7,722 nt of DNA from Candidatus Pelagibacter sp. (GTDB taxonomy: Bacteria; Pseudomonadota; Alphaproteobacteria; Pelagibacterales; Pelagibacteraceae). The notes under the pieces are model-generated. The model was not told the origin of the DNA. It saw only the letters and a program-made list of their open reading frames with translations, and did not search any database. Each line of letters begins with the position of its first letter. The stretch's first letter is position 1. The stretch spans positions 1 through 7,722 of the forward strand of contig JAOHEU010000031.1 of NCBI GenBank assembly GCA_028097645.1, written 5' to 3'. Shown here piece after piece: positions 6,299-7,722 of the stretch. Both the position numbers and the translations under genes were made by a program.

Positions 6299-7288
6299 TT
6301 AAGAATTGATCAACTTAGATAGATCTTTTTTATTATGCTTAAAAGTAGGCAATGGATATTTAAAAGCATATTTTCTTGGAATACATTTTTCTTTAGCTTT
6401 TTCCCAGAGAGTCAGCCATTGTTTAAAGTTTAAAACAGTAATATTCTTTTTATTTTTACTTTTAACATAAAAGCTTGGTAAAGGTTCACGACCAGAAGTT
6501 TGGCCAGCTTTATTATATCTTAGATCAGCACTAATTCTAAAAGAGTTTGATTTATTTGGAATAGAGCAGTGCGCAGAGTGTCGGTGAAGTAAAACTACAT
6601 CCCCCACATCAGCTTCTAGGTAAACAACTTTTTTTGAATTTAGCAAGTCTGAATTTTTGATTTCAACTTGACCTTTGTAACCTGAGTGATGATTCAGTAA
6701 TCCTAACTTGTTAATTCCAGGAATAGTGATCATACATCCATTTTTCTTAGTTGTTTTTGTAAATGGAATCCACACAGTCAAAAGTTCAGTGTTTTTTTGA
6801 CCTTTAGTAGATAATACTGCTGCATCTTGGTGCCAAGGAGTTCTACCACTTAAGCCATCAAAAATTGATTTTTTAGGTAGTGTTTTTTCAGGTTGTTTAA
6901 TTCTAGTATTTTGGACTGGATTAGAAAGAATTTCTGGACCAAGGATTTTTTCAACCACACTAAGTATTTTTTTATGTTTAATTAAATTCCATAAAGAGTG
7001 TGTAGCAAAATAATCACTATCTTTTTTAACATGATCTCTTGGAAGTCGAGTATTAAAATATTGATCTAAATCAAAAATATTTAGAGAGGAGACAAACTGA
7101 TATTTTTTTTCAAATTTTAATTTTAGTGCTTTTGAAATTTTATGTTTAGGAGAAAATTTGTGAATCAATCGATCCATCACGTACTCCATATCATTTAAGA
7201 TAGGTTTAAGATCATTATCAAAATTTAAAACATTTTTTACTATCGCATATCCTTGTTCTTCAAATTTTTTTTTATTTAATGATCTCAT
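6299..7288 (-). CDS. PhyH-family Fe(II)/2-oxoglutarate oxygenase, second and unlike the first
   Basis: This 329-residue protein opens with the PhyH-type KKKFEEQGYAIVKNVL. Its HxD is H153-D155 (TPWHQDAAVL), followed by TVWIPFTKTTKKNGCM (171-186). The distal histidine is H240 in HCSIPNKS and the 2-oxoglutarate arginine R251, eleven residues on, the same spacing as in human PhyH. All iron and cosubstrate ligands are therefore present and the enzyme should be active. GQTSGREPLPSFYVKSK (262-278) and the Trp-rich stretch near 291-295 resemble a PhyH branch common in marine bacteria whose substrates are unknown. It is longer, much more lysine-rich and clearly different in sequence from the PhyH protein at the left end. 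It starts 12 bp after the stop of the upstream oxygenase gene, so the two are probably cotranscribed and may act on one molecule. Confidence 0.86.
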   Translation of the reverse strand: MRSLNKKKFEEQGYAIVKNVLNFDNDLKPILNDMEYVMDRLIHKFSPKHKISKALKLKFEKKYQFVSSLNIFDLDQYFNTRLPRDHVKKDSDYFATHSLWNLIKHKKILSVVEKILGPEILSNPVQNTRIKQPEKTLPKKSIFDGLSGRTPWHQDAAVLSTKGQKNTELLTVWIPFTKTTKKNGCMITIPGINKLGLLNHHSGYKGQVEIKNSDLLNSKKVVYLEADVGDVVLLHRHSAHCSIPNKSNSFRISADLRYNKAGQTSGREPLPSFYVKSKNKKNITVLNFKQWLTLWEKAKEKCIPRKYAFKYPLPTFKHNKKDLSKLINS

Positions 7289-7300
7289 ATTTGAACTTTA

Positions 7301-7722
7301 TTAATTTGCAACCGGGACTGTAAGATAATTTGCATCATGAAATGAAGTTAACATTTTTTTTTTAGTTTTAATTATATGAGGATAGTATGGAATATCGTTA
7401 AATTTCCATATGACCGGTTTGTTTAAAGCATAACTTCCATAAATAAAAAATCGTTTTGGGCAATTTTTTTCAATAAATCTTTTAACACCATGATACGAAT
7501 TGGGTGTTGATTGGAAAAATACTACCGTTCCTTGTTTAGGGGTAAATTCTTTGACAACCTCTAATTCACTAATTTTTGGAAATCTTCTAAAACTTTTTCT
7601 AATATTTTTTTTTGTTTTTTTTCTATAAATGGTAAGTGATCCTCCATTTTCTTTAGGTATGTCGGTTAAATAAATTAAAAAATTATACAATCTTGTAATA
7701 TCGTCTCGGTGAGGTCTCAATC
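7301..7722 (-). CDS. 2OG-Fe(II) oxygenase, C-terminal part (5' end outside window)
   Basis: The reading frame is open to the right edge, leaving about 140 residues. The leftmost apparent start is a TTG directly before the HxD motif, which would delete half the fold, so the real start lies beyond the window. Counting from that TTG, the iron ligands are H4-D6 (PHRDD) and H77 (SYHGVKRF), and the 2-oxoglutarate arginine is probably R90 (KRFFIYG). YLTDIPKENGGSLTIY (17-32) and the QGTVVFFQSTPNSYHG stretch (63-78) are typical of the prolyl-4-hydroxylase-like 2OG-FeII_Oxy_3 family rather than PhyH. Such genes are often found in surface-polysaccharide or secondary-metabolite regions of marine bacteria, but nothing else here confirms that setting. 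It precedes the PhyH gene by 12 bp. Confidence 0.82.
   Translation of the reverse strand, partial: LRPHRDDITRLYNFLIYLTDIPKENGGSLTIYRKKTKKNIRKSFRRFPKISELEVVKEFTPKQGTVVFFQSTPNSYHGVKRFIEKNCPKRFFIYGSYALNKPVIWKFNDIPYYPHIIKTKKKMLTSFHDANYLTVPVAN

Noticed and set aside
7301..7720. Treating the TTG at 7720-7718 as the true start of the 2OG oxygenase
   Set aside because: It would begin three codons before the iron-binding HxD motif and remove the N-terminal half of the fold. The frame is still open at the window edge, so the gene is cut by the edge.
1..7722. Mobile element, CRISPR array, tRNA, rRNA or phage genes
   Set aside because: I looked for transposase or integrase motifs, regularly spaced direct repeats and the TTC-rich tRNA T-arm pattern and found none.

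Overview
The window is AT-rich, densely coded DNA with genes on both strands, mostly short or absent spacers, and only one strong Shine-Dalgarno sequence. This fits a streamlined marine bacterioplankton genome, most likely a SAR11/Pelagibacter-like alphaproteobacterium. That placement is an inference from composition, gene packing and protein style; no rRNA or other phylogenetic marker is present.

Layout, left to right. (1) Positions 1-48, minus strand: the first 16 codons of a gene that reads like molybdenum cofactor enzyme MoaA, cut by the window edge. (2) 82-915, plus: a phytanoyl-CoA-dioxygenase-type (PhyH) Fe(II)/2-oxoglutarate oxygenase, diverging from moaA across 33 bp and ending in a hairpin that can serve both strands. 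(3) 952-1275, minus: a small GYD-domain protein with its own promoter-like sequence, a full AGGAGGT ribosome site and less AT-rich codons, suggesting strong expression. (4) 4251-1412, minus: a three-gene operon of NAD(P)-dependent oxidoreductases, in transcription order an inositol 2-dehydrogenase-like Gfo/Idh/MocA protein (iolG), a short-chain dehydrogenase and an aldo/keto reductase. (5) 4390-5292, plus: iolE, inosose dehydratase, divergent from iolG across a 138-bp spacer that contains a 9-bp inverted repeat. (6) 7722-5301, minus: a 2OG-Fe(II) oxygenase (cut by the right edge), a second PhyH-type oxygenase and a D-2-hydroxyacid dehydrogenase, probably cotranscribed and converging on iolE with 8 bp between stop codons.

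How the genes work together. IolG and IolE catalyse the first two steps of inositol breakdown: inositol to inosose, then dehydration to the trihydroxycyclohexanedione. The SDR and AKR behind iolG plausibly feed other cyclitols or sugars into the same route or interconvert intermediates, but their substrates cannot be read from sequence. The later enzymes (IolD, IolB, IolC, IolJ, IolA), a transporter and a regulator are not in the window. The right-hand oxygenase/dehydrogenase group looks like a separate accessory module of unknown substrate. I see no mobile element, CRISPR array, tRNA or rRNA, and no clear evidence of a wholly new system. The most unusual points are the three different 2OG oxygenases in under 8 kb, the oxidoreductase trio attached to iolG, and the paired elements between iolG and iolE.
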